64,000 nucleotides of DNA from Prevotella corporis DSM 18810 = JCM 8529 (GTDB taxonomy: Bacteria > Bacteroidota > Bacteroidia > Bacteroidales > Bacteroidaceae), in contig NZ_AUME01000008.1 in the NCBI RefSeq assembly GCF_000430525.1, forward strand, positions 33,075 through 97,074. The letters run 5' to 3'. The notes beneath the pieces are model-generated. The model was given only the letters and a program-made list of their open reading frames with translations, did not search any database and was not told the origin of the DNA. Below are positions 54,236 through 63,720 of this stretch, piece after piece. Numbering within the stretch: the stretch's first letter is position 1; each line of letters opens with the position of its first letter. The position numbers and the translations under genes are program-made.

Positions 54236-55552
54236 ATGAAACAGATAAGAAAAATCATGCTATTCATGATTCTCGGCACAGCAATGCTTTTTGCTTCATG
54301 CGAAGATGAGAATGTAATACAAAACTCAATACTCGAAATTGACAAAACAGAAATAAAAGCCCCCGTAGAGGGAGCAAAAATAAACATCAAGGTCACATCA
54401 AACGTGGCATGGACTATCTCATCGAAACAAGGATGGGCCGTTCCTGAAATTACAAACGGAGAAGGCACACGAGAAGTAGAAATCAATATAACGGAAAACC
54501 TGTACAGAGATGAGCGAAAAGACATTCTCACCCTCGCAACAGTAGATGGAACACAAACGAAAACCATCGAAATAGTACAGGAGACTGCTCAGAAACCTGA
54601 TGAGAACTACGCTTACAAACTTCCCGTCGTATTTCATGTCATCTACCGAGACGCCAAAAACGAAAAGCAAAACTTAAGAGAAGGATACCTGAAAGAAGTG
54701 CTATCCGATGTAAACAAAATATGGAAAGAAGCCGCACCTCACCTCAATGTGGAATTCGTTATGGCGACAGAAACACCCAATGGGGTCACAATGGCTGAGC
54801 CAGGAGTACACAGAGTACAATGGAACATCGATAAAATAGACTACAAACGGTTCATGGGATATACAGAAGCTGCTCCAAAACGCTACAGAGACCTGTTGTG
54901 GGATCAAAACCGCTACGTGAACATCTGCCTGTACAACTTCTCTGATCCGGATATAACCGGTGTCACAACACTCCCATACACCATAGCTCCCGACACGCTC
55001 GACGGTCTGGAAAAACTTCCAAACAACATTGCGCCGACCGAATTGCCTATCTCATATTGCGTCAGCGTAAACAGCCTCTACGCTTACACCAAACCTGGAA
55101 ACAGCCTCGAAAGCACCAACTTCGTGTCAACCATCGCTCACGAATTAGGACACTACCTCGGACTGAGACACGTGTTTGGAGAAGATGCCAATATGAAAAC
55201 CGACTACAACGAAGACAGCGACTTCTGTAAAGACACACCCACCTATAACCGTAAGAAATACCTGAAGGAGCTTTCAAAATACAAACTGGCACATCCAAAA
55301 TTCACACAGGAGGACGTAAACAAGTGGATATTGAGAACCAACAGCATTACAGGCGAACAGTTCACATCGAACAACATAATGGATTACTATTGGACGCTCA
55401 GAAACAAATTTACAGAAGAACAAGCCAAAAGAATGCAATACGTATTGCTGCACAGTCCGTTCGTACCAGGACCGAAAATTCGCACAGCTAAACAGAAAAT
55501 CGTTTCCAAGCGAAACTTCAAAATGCCCGTACGACACGCCATCTGTCAGTAA
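54236..55552 (+). CDS. Metzincin-type zinc metalloprotease lipoprotein with BACON domain
   Basis: The 438-residue protein has a lipoprotein signal peptide (Cys22, LFASCEDEN) and a BACON-like domain (about 30-120: VTSNVAWTISSKQGWAVPE, then VEINITEN). The catalytic domain has the metzincin zinc motif HELGHYLGLRHVF (HEXXHXXGXXH) and a downstream Met-turn NIMDYYW. The early segment LPVVFHVIYRD is typical of pappalysin-like and related lipoprotein proteases of this phylum. It probably acts on the cell surface. It is encoded 12 nt after the lipoprotein and ends at a clear terminator. Confidence 0.9.
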   Translation: MKQIRKIMLFMILGTAMLFASCEDENVIQNSILEIDKTEIKAPVEGAKINIKVTSNVAWTISSKQGWAVPEITNGEGTREVEINITENLYRDERKDILTLATVDGTQTKTIEIVQETAQKPDENYAYKLPVVFHVIYRDAKNEKQNLREGYLKEVLSDVNKIWKEAAPHLNVEFVMATETPNGVTMAEPGVHRVQWNIDKIDYKRFMGYTEAAPKRYRDLLWDQNRYVNICLYNFSDPDITGVTTLPYTIAPDTLDGLEKLPNNIAPTELPISYCVSVNSLYAYTKPGNSLESTNFVSTIAHELGHYLGLRHVFGEDANMKTDYNEDSDFCKDTPTYNRKKYLKELSKYKLAHPKFTQEDVNKWILRTNSITGEQFTSNNIMDYYWTLRNKFTEEQAKRMQYVLLHSPFVPGPKIRTAKQKIVSKRNFKMPVRHAICQ

Positions 55553-55612
55553 TCACACTATTAAAAGAAATTTCTGCTATCAGGTAACTACTTGAAAGCA
55601 AATAATAATCTT

Positions 55613-55651
55613 GCTCGAATCCCTTTATAATCGGGATTCGAGCTTTCTTTT
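55613..55651 (+). terminator. Rho-independent terminator of metzincin operon
   Basis: GCTCGAATCCC pairs with GGGATTCGAGC (55633-55643), followed by TTTCTTTTT. Confidence 0.88.
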
Positions 55652-55806
55652 TCGATAGAGGGACAAATCGCTCCCCCCTGTTCCTCAAACCCTACACAGA
55701 TAGCAAACATTCGACCTGACCCGTACCATGAAATTATTTTACAAAAACCGTATCGTGAGACGCTCTTTGTAATCTACTGATTGTCAGCGGAATATTCATC
55801 TGTATT

Positions 55807-55872
55807 TAAAAGCTTAGCTTTTGCGCTCCGATTCATGACCTTTTGCGGTGCTGAAGGTAAGCTTTTAAAAAG
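55807..55872. repeat. 22-nt repeat array 11 (3 units)
   Basis: Units at 55807 (AAAAGCTTAGCTTTT), 55829 (GATTCATGACCTTTT) and 55851 (TGAAGGTAAGCTTTT). Unit 1 is nearly a full palindrome. The rest of the gap 55553-56009 shows only the terminator. Confidence 0.8.
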
Positions 55873-56009
55873 TGAGTGCTAAGCCTTTTGGGGAATGGAG
55901 GAAGAATTTTTAGGACACTATTCATATTAAAGCCATAGATTTCGCTGTTTTTACGTCATAAAATAGTCTCTTTGTAAATGAAATAGGAATAAAGAAACTG
56001 ACCACAATT

Positions 56010-57556
56010 ATGAAAAATATAAAGCAGAGAGACGAGTTGCAAGCCGCCATTTGGAAGATTGCCAACGAGGTGCGTGGTGCCGTAGATGGCTGGGACTTCA
56101 AACAGTTTGTTTTGGGTACGCTGTTCTATCGCTTCATCAGTGAGAATTTCACCACCTCATAGAGGCTGGCGACGAGAGCGTGGATTATGTTCATCTCCCG
56201 GATGACTTCATCACGCCTGAGATAAAGGACGATGCCACCAAGACCAAAGGATATTTCATTTATCCCAGTCAGCTGTTTTGCAACATCGCCAAGGGAGCCA
56301 ACACCAATCCCGATTTGAACACGGATTTGGCAGCGATATTCAATGCCATCGAAAGTTCTGCCAATGGTTATGCGTCTGAACACGACATCAAGGGGCTTTT
56401 TGCCGACTTCGATACGACGAGCAACCGCTTGGGAAACACCGTTGAGGAGAAGAACAAACGGTTGGCTGCCGTCATCAAGGGGGTGGAGAGTCTCGATTTC
56501 GGCAATTTCGAGGATAATGAAATCGACCTCTTCGGCGATGCTTACGAATATCTGATTTCCAACTATGCCGCCAATGCCGGCAAGTCAGGCGGCGAGTTCT
56601 TCACACCGCAGAACGTGTCCAATCTGATTGCCCGGCTTGCCATCTATGGGCAAGAAACAGTGAATAAGATTTATGACCCAGCCTGTGGCTCCGGCTCGTT
56701 ATTGTTGCAAGCCAAGAAGCAGTTTGACGATCATCTGATAGAGGATGGCTTCTTCGGGCAGGAAATCAACCATACCACTTATAATTTGGCGCGCATGAAC
56801 ATGTTTCTGCACAACATCAATTTCGATAAGTTCGACATTGCCTTGGGCGACACGCTCCTCCATCCCCAATATGGCGACGAAAAGCCTTTCGATGCCATTG
56901 TCTCCAATCCGCCTTATTCGGTAAACTGGGTGGGCAGCGACGACCCCACGCTCATCAACGACGACCGCTTTGCACCTGCCGGTGTGCTGGCACCCAAGTC
57001 GAAAGCCGACTTTGCTTTTGTGCTGCATGCGCTCAGCTATCTCTCTGCGCGCGGGCGTGCCGCCATCGTCTGCTTCCCCGGCATCTTCTATCGTGGAGGA
57101 GCGGAACAGAAGATAAGGAAGTATTTGGTGGACAACAACTTTGTGGAAACGGTCATCGCCCTATCGCCCAATCTTTTTTACGGCACGAGCATCGCCGTGA
57201 ACATCTTGGTGCTCTCCAAGCATAAGATGGAGCCCAACACCCAGTTTATCAATGCCAGTGGTGAAGCCTTCTTTAAGAAAGAAACCAACAACAACATCTT
57301 GCTGCCCGAACACATCGAACGCATTGTCGGCATCTTTGGAAACAAGGACGAGGTGGAGCATGTTGCCACTTCGGTGGACAACAACACGATAGCCGAGAAC
57401 GATTACAACCTGTCCGTTGGCACGTATGTAGAGGCGGAGGACACGCGCGAGGTGATAGACATCGTGAAGCTGAACGAGGAAGTGGCACAAACGGTGCAGC
57501 GCATTGACGCACTGCGGGCGGACATCAATGAAATCATCAAGGAGATAGAGGCATGA
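56010..57556 (+). pseudogene. hsdM: Type I restriction-modification M subunit with frameshift
   Basis: The reading frame from ATG 56010 gives the usual HsdM N-terminus (MKNIKQRDELQAAIWKIAN through [12 protein letters not shown]) and meets TAG at 56160-56162. The next frame continues as [16 protein letters not shown] from 56159 and runs to 57556 with adenine methylase motifs: [14 protein letters not shown] (SAM) and [11 protein letters not shown] (NPPY). The ancestral TAC (Tyr) before ATA has lost one base. So the gene is split after codon 50. Unless it is a sequencing error, only a protein starting at GTG 56180 could be made, lacking the HsdM N-terminal helical part. Downstream genes overlap it closely (4 nt), showing an operon. 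Confidence 0.85.
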
Positions 57557-58389
57557 AAGACTTAATGAAATTTGAGAACAAGCAAGTTCGTTCCCATTGG
57601 GACGCTGAAGAAGAGAAATGGTATTTTTCTATTGTGGATGTCATTGCTGTGCTGACGTACAGCCCCAATCCACGCAAATACTGGAGTGTGTTAAAAACAA
57701 GACTAAAAAAAGAAGGAAGCGAGTTGGCTACAAATTGTAGTCAACTGAAAATGCAGTCTGCCGACGGCAAATATTACAAAACCGATGTGGCTGATACAGA
57801 GCAGCTTCTTCGCTTGATACAATCAGTGCCAAGTCCGAAGGCGGAGCCTTTCAAGCAATGGCTTGCAAAGGTGGGAAGCCAGCGTCTTGACCAGATACAA
57901 GACCCCGAACTGAGCATACAGCAAGCCTTGCAAGACTATCGTCGCTTGGGATATTCGGACGATTGGATTAACCAACGTCTTAAAAGCATCGAGATTCGTA
58001 AAGAGCTGACTGATGAATGGCAACGCACTGGCATCACCGACAACAAGGAATTTGCTGTCTTAACCAATATCCTAACCAAGACATGGTCGGGAAAGACGGT
58101 GAAAGAATACAAGGAACACAAGGGATTGAAGAAACAGAACCTACGCGACAACATGACCAGTACCGAATTGATTCTCAACATGCTGGCAGAAGCCTCTACC
58201 AAAGATATCTCACAAGCCAACAATCCAAACACTTTCAACCAGAGCATGACCATCGCCAAGCAAGGTGGGAATGTGGCAAAGGTGGCACGAGAGGAGTTGG
58301 AACGACAAACAGGGAAAAGTGTAATCAGTAGCGACAATGCCGCCACGTTGCGCAGATTAACCCAAAACACACAGCACGATGAAGAATAA
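57553..58389 (+). CDS. BRO-N / DinD-like protein in the restriction locus
   Basis: A 278-residue protein starting with a BRO-N-like domain (about 1-120: [23 protein letters not shown], here given as two parts [12 protein letters not shown] and [11 protein letters not shown], then [16 protein letters not shown]). The C-terminal half resembles DNA-damage-inducible DinD proteins ([24 protein letters not shown]). It overlaps the end of hsdM by 4 nt (ATGA) and the start of hsdS by 11 nt, so it is made with the restriction enzymes. Such proteins are often found in type I loci; their role is unclear, perhaps regulatory or protective. Confidence 0.82.
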   Translation: MKDLMKFENKQVRSHWDAEEEKWYFSIVDVIAVLTYSPNPRKYWSVLKTRLKKEGSELATNCSQLKMQSADGKYYKTDVADTEQLLRLIQSVPSPKAEPFKQWLAKVGSQRLDQIQDPELSIQQALQDYRRLGYSDDWINQRLKSIEIRKELTDEWQRTGITDNKEFAVLTNILTKTWSGKTVKEYKEHKGLKKQNLRDNMTSTELILNMLAEASTKDISQANNPNTFNQSMTIAKQGGNVAKVAREELERQTGKSVISSDNAATLRRLTQNTQHDEE

Positions 58390-59623
58390 AGAAACAATGA
58401 CCTTTATAGAACAACTGCTCAATGGAGAAAACGTGGAGTGGAAAAAGCTGGGGGAAGTTATAACTATAGAAAAAGGAAAACAGCTTAACAAGAGCCTTCT
58501 TACAGAAAGTGGAGAATACCCTGCATATAATGGAGGTGTAACATTCTCAGGCTTTACAGATAAATACAATTATAGTGAAAACAAAATTATAATCAGTCAA
58601 GGTGGAGCTTCTGCTGGTTTCGTAAATTTTATTACAACAAAATTCTATGCTAATGCTCATTGCTATGTTGTGCTGCCTAATATAAGTAGGGTTGATAATA
58701 AATATGTGTATCATTTATTAAAAATGAATCAGGAAAACTTGATGGGCAAACAACTTGGTGCTGGCATTCCTGCATTGCACACAGCAAATATTTTAGGAAT
58801 ATCAATCCCCATTCCCTGCCCCGACAATCCTACAAAATCATTGGATATTCAACATAGGATAGTGGAGATTCTTGATAAGTTCACAGAGCTGGAAGCGGAG
58901 CTGGAAGCGGAGCTGGAAGCGGAGCTGGACTGCCGCAAGCGGCAGTATGAGTATTACCGCAACCAACTGTTGTCTTTCGATATATTAAATAGAGGGCAAA
59001 AGTTAAATGATGTAAAGATAATGATATTGGGCGAAATAGGAACGTTTGTAAGAGGAAGCGGTCTTCAGAAAAAAGACTTTACGCCGACAGGTGTTGGCTG
59101 TATCCATTATGGTCAAATCTATACCTACTATGGCACATACGCTAAGAAAACAAAATCGTTTGTGTCTCAAGAATTTGCCTTAAAAGCAAGAAAAGCCAAA
59201 CATGGCGATTTAATTATAGCAACAACAAGTGAGAACGATGAAGATGTTTGCAAAGCTGTGGCGTGGCTGGGTGATGAAGATATTGCCGTTAGTAGTGATG
59301 CGTGTTTCTATGCCCATACGATGAATCCAAAATATATTGCATACTATTTTCAGACAGAGCTATTCCAAAGTCAGAAAAGAAAATTTATCACAGGAACAAA
59401 AGTAAGGCGTGTGAATGCTAAAGATCTTGCAAAAATAAAAATCCCCCTCCCCCCTCTCTCCGTTCAGCGTGAGATAGTGGAGATATTAGACAAATTCGAC
59501 ACACTCACCAACTCTATCAGCGAGGGACTGCCCAAGGAGATAGAGCTACGGAGGAAGCAATACGAATATTACCGCAACCAACTGCTATCGTTCAGCACAG
59601 TAAAAGAAAAATATCATGGCTAA
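58379..59623 (+). CDS. hsdS: Type I restriction-modification specificity subunit with 12-bp tandem repeat
   Basis: The 414-residue protein has two target recognition domains (about 20-160 and 215-375) each followed by a conserved helical spacer that ends YEYYRNQLLSF (near 200 and 405). The first spacer has an acidic repeat (ELEAELEAELEAEL, residues about 170-184) made by three full copies of GAGCTGGAAGCG plus a partial fourth (58886-58929). In EcoR124-type enzymes a change in the number of such 12-bp repeats changes the gap in the DNA target. The start overlaps the preceding gene. HsdS would pair with HsdM and HsdR; as hsdM is frameshifted here, activity is uncertain. Confidence 0.92.
   Translation: MKNKETMTFIEQLLNGENVEWKKLGEVITIEKGKQLNKSLLTESGEYPAYNGGVTFSGFTDKYNYSENKIIISQGGASAGFVNFITTKFYANAHCYVVLPNISRVDNKYVYHLLKMNQENLMGKQLGAGIPALHTANILGISIPIPCPDNPTKSLDIQHRIVEILDKFTELEAELEAELEAELDCRKRQYEYYRNQLLSFDILNRGQKLNDVKIMILGEIGTFVRGSGLQKKDFTPTGVGCIHYGQIYTYYGTYAKKTKSFVSQEFALKARKAKHGDLIIATTSENDEDVCKAVAWLGDEDIAVSSDACFYAHTMNPKYIAYYFQTELFQSQKRKFITGTKVRRVNAKDLAKIKIPLPPLSVQREIVEILDKFDTLTNSISEGLPKEIELRRKQYEYYRNQLLSFSTVKEKYHG
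58886..58929 (+). repeat. 12-bp tandem repeat inside hsdS
   Basis: GAGCTGGAAGCG is repeated exactly three times from 58886, with 8 bases of a fourth. It codes ELEA units, keeps the frame, and lies in the central spacer of HsdS. Confidence 0.95.
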
Positions 59624-60281
59624 TGAAACTACGATTATTAGAAAGTACAAGGATTACAAAGAATTGTTTTTCTATCAAAAAACTGACACCATCTATCAGC
59701 TGACATACATCTTCTGCACAAGGTTCTTACCTAAATACGGTGACAGAACGGTTGACCAGATGGTGCAAGCGGCGCGGTCGGGAAAACAAAACATCGTAGA
59801 AGGAATAGAAGACGGAAACACATCCTCAGAGATGGAGCTAAAACTGCTGAACGTGGCTCGTGCATCATTGCAAGAGCTGCGCGAAGATTACGCTGACTAC
59901 TTGAATACACGCCACCTGGCACTATGGAACGAGAAGCACGACAGATACAACGCCATGCTCGCATTCTGCAAGACGCACAACCAGCCCAAAGATTATCTGC
60001 CTTACGCCCAACGCTGGACGGCAGAAGAGTTTTGCAACGCATTGCTAACCCTCTGCCATATTACAGACAAACTCATGTGTTCTTTCCTCAAGAGCTTGGA
60101 GAAACAGTTTGTGGAGCAAGGGGGCATCAAAGAACGAATGTATGCGGCACGCACGGGCTACCGAAAGCAGCAAGACGAGGAAAGGAGGCGTCTGCAAAGA
60201 GAAAATGAACAATTAAAAGCCGAGATAAAGGCGCTTAAAGAACGCCTCAAACGCTTAGAAGGAGAGAATAGGGAAAACTAG
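59616..60281 (+). CDS. Four-helix bundle (23S rRNA IVS-like) suffix-domain protein
   Basis: The 221-residue protein has an S23/IVP-type four-helix bundle (about 5-115: LTYIFCTRFLPKYGDRTVDQMVQAARSGKQ split as LTYIFCTRFLPKYGDRTVDQ and MVQAARSGKQ, then NIVEG). A second helical part has WTAEEFCNALLTLCH, and the C-terminus is a long coiled coil (QDEERRRLQRENEQLKAEI). This matches the four-helix bundle suffix proteins found beside type I restriction genes and intervening sequences. It overlaps hsdS by 8 nt. The function is not known. The end of the gene runs into a short tandem repeat (60263-60375). Confidence 0.82.
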   Translation: MANETTIIRKYKDYKELFFYQKTDTIYQLTYIFCTRFLPKYGDRTVDQMVQAARSGKQNIVEGIEDGNTSSEMELKLLNVARASLQELREDYADYLNTRHLALWNEKHDRYNAMLAFCKTHNQPKDYLPYAQRWTAEEFCNALLTLCHITDKLMCSFLKSLEKQFVEQGGIKERMYAARTGYRKQQDEERRRLQRENEQLKAEIKALKERLKRLEGENREN

Positions 60282-60375
60282 GGAAAACTGGGGAAAACTA
60301 GGGAAAACTAGGGAAGACTAGGAACACCTAGATCCACCTAGAACACCTAGAACACCTAGGAAACACCTAGACTCA
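60263..60375 (+). repeat. Short tandem repeats GGGAAAACTA and ACACCTAGA
   Basis: Five copies of a GGGAAAACTA-like 10-11-mer (60271-60321) are followed by about six copies of a CACCTAGA-like 8-10-mer (to 60371). All carry CTAG or ACTA at the joint. The block begins at the 3' end of the four-helix gene and lies 46 nt before hsdR. Confidence 0.8.
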
Positions 60376-60416
60376 CCTCCCCACCCCAGCTAACAACAAA
60401 AAAAAACAACATCATC

Positions 60417-63400
60417 ATGACCACCTACAACACCATTGCAGAATTGCAAAACTTTATTGTCTTAGACAGCTACACCAAACTGTCGCAAGTCGGCGAGCAA
60501 CCCACAGGCTATCAAACAGAGGCTGCCTTAGAGCGTGAGCTGATAGAAGATTTGGTGAACCAAGGCTATGAATATCTGCCACAGCTCGTTACGCCACAGG
60601 CTTTGGTGGCGAATGTGCGCAAACAACTGCAAACGCTCAACAACACCGTCTTCACCGATGCGGAATGGCAACGCTTCTTGGACGAGTATTTGGACAAAGC
60701 CAATGACGGCATTGTGGACAAGACGCGCAAGGTGCAGGAAAATTGCGCTGCCTACGACTTTACGTTTGACGATGGTCATATCCAAAATATATATTTAATT
60801 GATAAAAAAAATATTGCCCGAAACAAGGTACAGGTAATCAACCAGTTTGAACAAACCGGTTCGCAAGCCAATCGTTACGACGTAACCATCTTGGTAAACG
60901 GATTGCCCATGGTGCAAGTGGAATTGAAAAAACGTGGTGTGGCCATCCGAGAAGCGTTCAATCAGGTGCATCGCTACAGCAAGGAGAGCTTCAACAGCGA
61001 GAGTTCACTGTATAAGTATTTGCAGATGTTCGTTATTTCCAACGGAACGGACACACGCTATTTTGCCAACACCGTGAAGCGCGACAAGAACAGTTTTGAC
61101 TTTACGATGAATTGGGCGAAAGCAGACAACACTTTAATTAAAGACCTGAAAGATTTTACGGCAACGTTCTTCCTGAAGAACACGCTGCTGCAAGTGCTGT
61201 TCAGCTATTCTGTGTTTGACGTCGGCGACACGTTGCTCATCATGCGTCCTTATCAGATAGCCGCTACCGAACGGTTGATATGGAAAATCAAAAGTTCCTA
61301 TCAGGCCAAGCAATGGAGCACTCCCGAAGGAGGTGGTTATATTTGGCACACTACGGGTTCAGGCAAGACGCTGACCAGTTTTAAGGCGGCCCGGCTGGCT
61401 ACTCAACTTGATTTTATTGACAAGGTGTTCTTTGTGGTGGATCGCAAGGATTTGGACTATCAGACCATGAAGGAATATCAGCGGTTCTCGCCCGACAGCG
61501 TGAACGGTTCGGAAAGCACCGCAGGGCTGAAACGCAACATTGAAAAAGACGACAACAAGATTATCGTAACGACCATTCAGAAACTGAACAACCTGATGAA
61601 GAGCGAGACATCGCTGCCCGTCTATGAGCAGCAGGTGGTTTTCATCTTTGACGAATGCCATCGTTCGCAGTTCGGTGAGGCGCAGAAGAATCTGAAGAAG
61701 AAATTTAAGCGATATTATCAATTTGGATTTACGGGCACACCCATCTTCACCGAAAACGCCTTGGGGGCAGAGACTACCGCGAGCGTGTTTGGGCGGGAAC
61801 TGCACTCGTATGTCATCACGGATGCCATACGAGACGAAAAGGTGTTGAAGTTCAAGGTGGATTATAACGATGTTCGCCCACAGTTCAAGGCTTTGGAAAC
61901 GGAGAAAGACGAAATGAAATTGACGGCAGCTGAAAACAGGAAACTTTTTCTTCATCCTGACCGAATAAAGGAAGTTTCTCGATACATCCTGAAGAACTTT
62001 AGAATCAAGACACACCGAAATCAAGGCAGCGGAAAGGGCTTCAATGCCATGTTTGCCGTGAGCAGTGTGGAGGCCGCCAAACTCTATTATGAAGAACTGA
62101 ACGCACAGCAAAAGAACAGTGAAAAGAAACTAAAGATAGCCACGATATTCTCTTTTGCTCCCAACGAAGAGCAGAATGCCGTGGGCGATATTCGGGAAGA
62201 AAACTTTGAACCCACAGCCATGGACAGTAGTGCCAAAGAGTTTCTGACCAAGGCAATCAATGATTACAATGCCCTGTTCAAAACGAGCTTCGGGGTGGAT
62301 AGCAAGGAATTTCAAAACTACTATCGCAACTTGGCAGAACGAGTGAAGAATCAGGAGGTGGATTTGCTTATCGTGGTGGGCATGTTCCTCACAGGCTTTG
62401 ACGCACCTACGCTCAACACTTTGTTTGTGGACAAAAACTTGCGTTATCACGGACTGATGCAAGCCTTCTCTCGAACCAACCGAATCTATGACGCAACCAA
62501 GACATTTGGCAATATCGTTACGTTCAGAGACTTGGAACAAGCCACGATAGACGCCATCACCTTGTTTGGCGACAAGAACACAAAGAACGTAATCTTGGAG
62601 AAAAGCTATGAGGAATATCTCAAAGGCTTCACGGATATTGCAACGGGGAAAGCCTGCAAGGGATATGTCGATATTGTAAGAGAACTCAAGGAGCAGTTCC
62701 CACAACCGGACGAGATAACGACGGAGGCCGACAAAAAAGCCTTCGTGAAACTCTTTGGTGATTACCTGAAGATAGAAAACATTCTGCAAAATTATGATGA
62801 GTTTACCTATCTCAAAGAATTGCAGAAGATAGACAGGGAAAATCTTGATGCTGTTGAGGTGTTCAGAGACAGCCATTTTTTGACCGATGAAGAATTGGCA
62901 GCAATGATGGAGGTGGATGTCTTGCAGGAACGAACCGTGCAAGATTATCGCTCGACATATAACGATATTCGAGACTGGTTCAGAAGAGAAAGGGAGGGAC
63001 AGACTCCCGAAGAATCAAAAATAGATTGGGACGATGTCGTGTTTGAGATAGACTTGCTCAAATCGCAGGAAATAGACTTGGACTATATTCTTGAACTGGT
63101 GTTTGAACACAACAAGAAAACAAAAGACAAAGATGCGCTGATAGACGAAGTGCGCAGAATCATCAGGTCGAGTATTGGGAACAGAGCCAAAGAGGGGCTG
63201 GTGGTTGATTTCATTCACGACACGGACCTTGAGCCTATTCAAGACAAGGCAGACATCATTTCAGCCTTCTTCGCTTATGCACAAAAGCGACAAAAGAAAG
63301 AAGCGGCAAACCTCATTGTGGAAGAAAAGCTGAATGAGGAAGCAGCCAAACGTTATATTCAAACATCTCTGAAGCATGAGTTTGCCAGCGAAAACGGAAC

Positions 63401-63527
63401 AGACCTCAATGCCATCCTTCCAAAGATGAGTCCCCTCAATCCGCAATACCTGACGAAGAAACGAAGTGTTTTCCAAAAGATAGTGGCTTTCGTCGAGAAA
63501 TTCAAGGGGATTGGCGGAACGGTATAA
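60417..63527 (+). CDS. hsdR: Type I restriction-modification R subunit
   Basis: A 1036-residue motor endonuclease. The nuclease domain includes [19 protein letters not shown] with the catalytic ELK near residue 173. The helicase part has motif I TTGSGKT (about 310-318), a DECH box near 410 ([12 protein letters not shown]), motif [11 protein letters not shown], and the later [20 protein letters not shown] and [10 protein letters not shown] motifs. The C-terminus is the helical domain that binds HsdM/S. It follows hsdM, the DinD-like gene, hsdS and the four-helix gene, separated from the last by the short tandem repeats, so it may be in the same transcript. It appears intact. Confidence 0.94.
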   Translation: MTTYNTIAELQNFIVLDSYTKLSQVGEQPTGYQTEAALERELIEDLVNQGYEYLPQLVTPQALVANVRKQLQTLNNTVFTDAEWQRFLDEYLDKANDGIVDKTRKVQENCAAYDFTFDDGHIQNIYLIDKKNIARNKVQVINQFEQTGSQANRYDVTILVNGLPMVQVELKKRGVAIREAFNQVHRYSKESFNSESSLYKYLQMFVISNGTDTRYFANTVKRDKNSFDFTMNWAKADNTLIKDLKDFTATFFLKNTLLQVLFSYSVFDVGDTLLIMRPYQIAATERLIWKIKSSYQAKQWSTPEGGGYIWHTTGSGKTLTSFKAARLATQLDFIDKVFFVVDRKDLDYQTMKEYQRFSPDSVNGSESTAGLKRNIEKDDNKIIVTTIQKLNNLMKSETSLPVYEQQVVFIFDECHRSQFGEAQKNLKKKFKRYYQFGFTGTPIFTENALGAETTASVFGRELHSYVITDAIRDEKVLKFKVDYNDVRPQFKALETEKDEMKLTAAENRKLFLHPDRIKEVSRYILKNFRIKTHRNQGSGKGFNAMFAVSSVEAAKLYYEELNAQQKNSEKKLKIATIFSFAPNEEQNAVGDIREENFEPTAMDSSAKEFLTKAINDYNALFKTSFGVDSKEFQNYYRNLAERVKNQEVDLLIVVGMFLTGFDAPTLNTLFVDKNLRYHGLMQAFSRTNRIYDATKTFGNIVTFRDLEQATIDAITLFGDKNTKNVILEKSYEEYLKGFTDIATGKACKGYVDIVRELKEQFPQPDEITTEADKKAFVKLFGDYLKIENILQNYDEFTYLKELQKIDRENLDAVEVFRDSHFLTDEELAAMMEVDVLQERTVQDYRSTYNDIRDWFRREREGQTPEESKIDWDDVVFEIDLLKSQEIDLDYILELVFEHNKKTKDKDALIDEVRRIIRSSIGNRAKEGLVVDFIHDTDLEPIQDKADIISAFFAYAQKRQKKEAANLIVEEKLNEEAAKRYIQTSLKHEFASENGTDLNAILPKMSPLNPQYLTKKRSVFQKIVAFVEKFKGIGGTV

Positions 63528-63571
63528 TTTTAAGGCGTAATGGACAAATGGTAGGCTGGTTCTTTCCAGCG

Positions 63572-63675
63572 GGTACTGTCCTATAAAAGTGTGTAAGCTC
63601 CTTTTTTCTTATCTTTGTATTTGTAAACTATAAAAAAGGGAAAAATGAAACCTACACACTTTTAAGGACACTACC
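63572..63675. mobile_element. Miniature inverted-repeat element (MITE-like)
   Basis: Inverted ends GGTACTGTCCTATAAAAGTG... (from 63572) and, on the other strand, GGTAGTGTCCTTAAAAGTGT... (from 63675) agree at all but a few of about 25 bases. The element is about 104 bp. Inside are a -7-like TATCTTTG (63609-63616) and an ATG (63645) that opens a 6-codon frame, as if the left end of an IS with its promoter and start codon were joined to the right end. The IS family is not identified. Confidence 0.7.
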
Positions 63676-63680
63676 TATTT

Positions 63681-63720
63681 ATGGGTCAGTCGTAAAACCC
63701 AGTTGCACCCCTCTCCCCTC
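63681..63720. mobile_element. Likely terminal end of an IS element
   Basis: ATGGGTCAGTCGTAAAACCC is itself near-palindromic (GGGT...ACCC) and lies between the MITE-like element and the transposase stop codon. It probably holds the terminal inverted repeat of the IS; the other end is outside the window. Confidence 0.4.
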
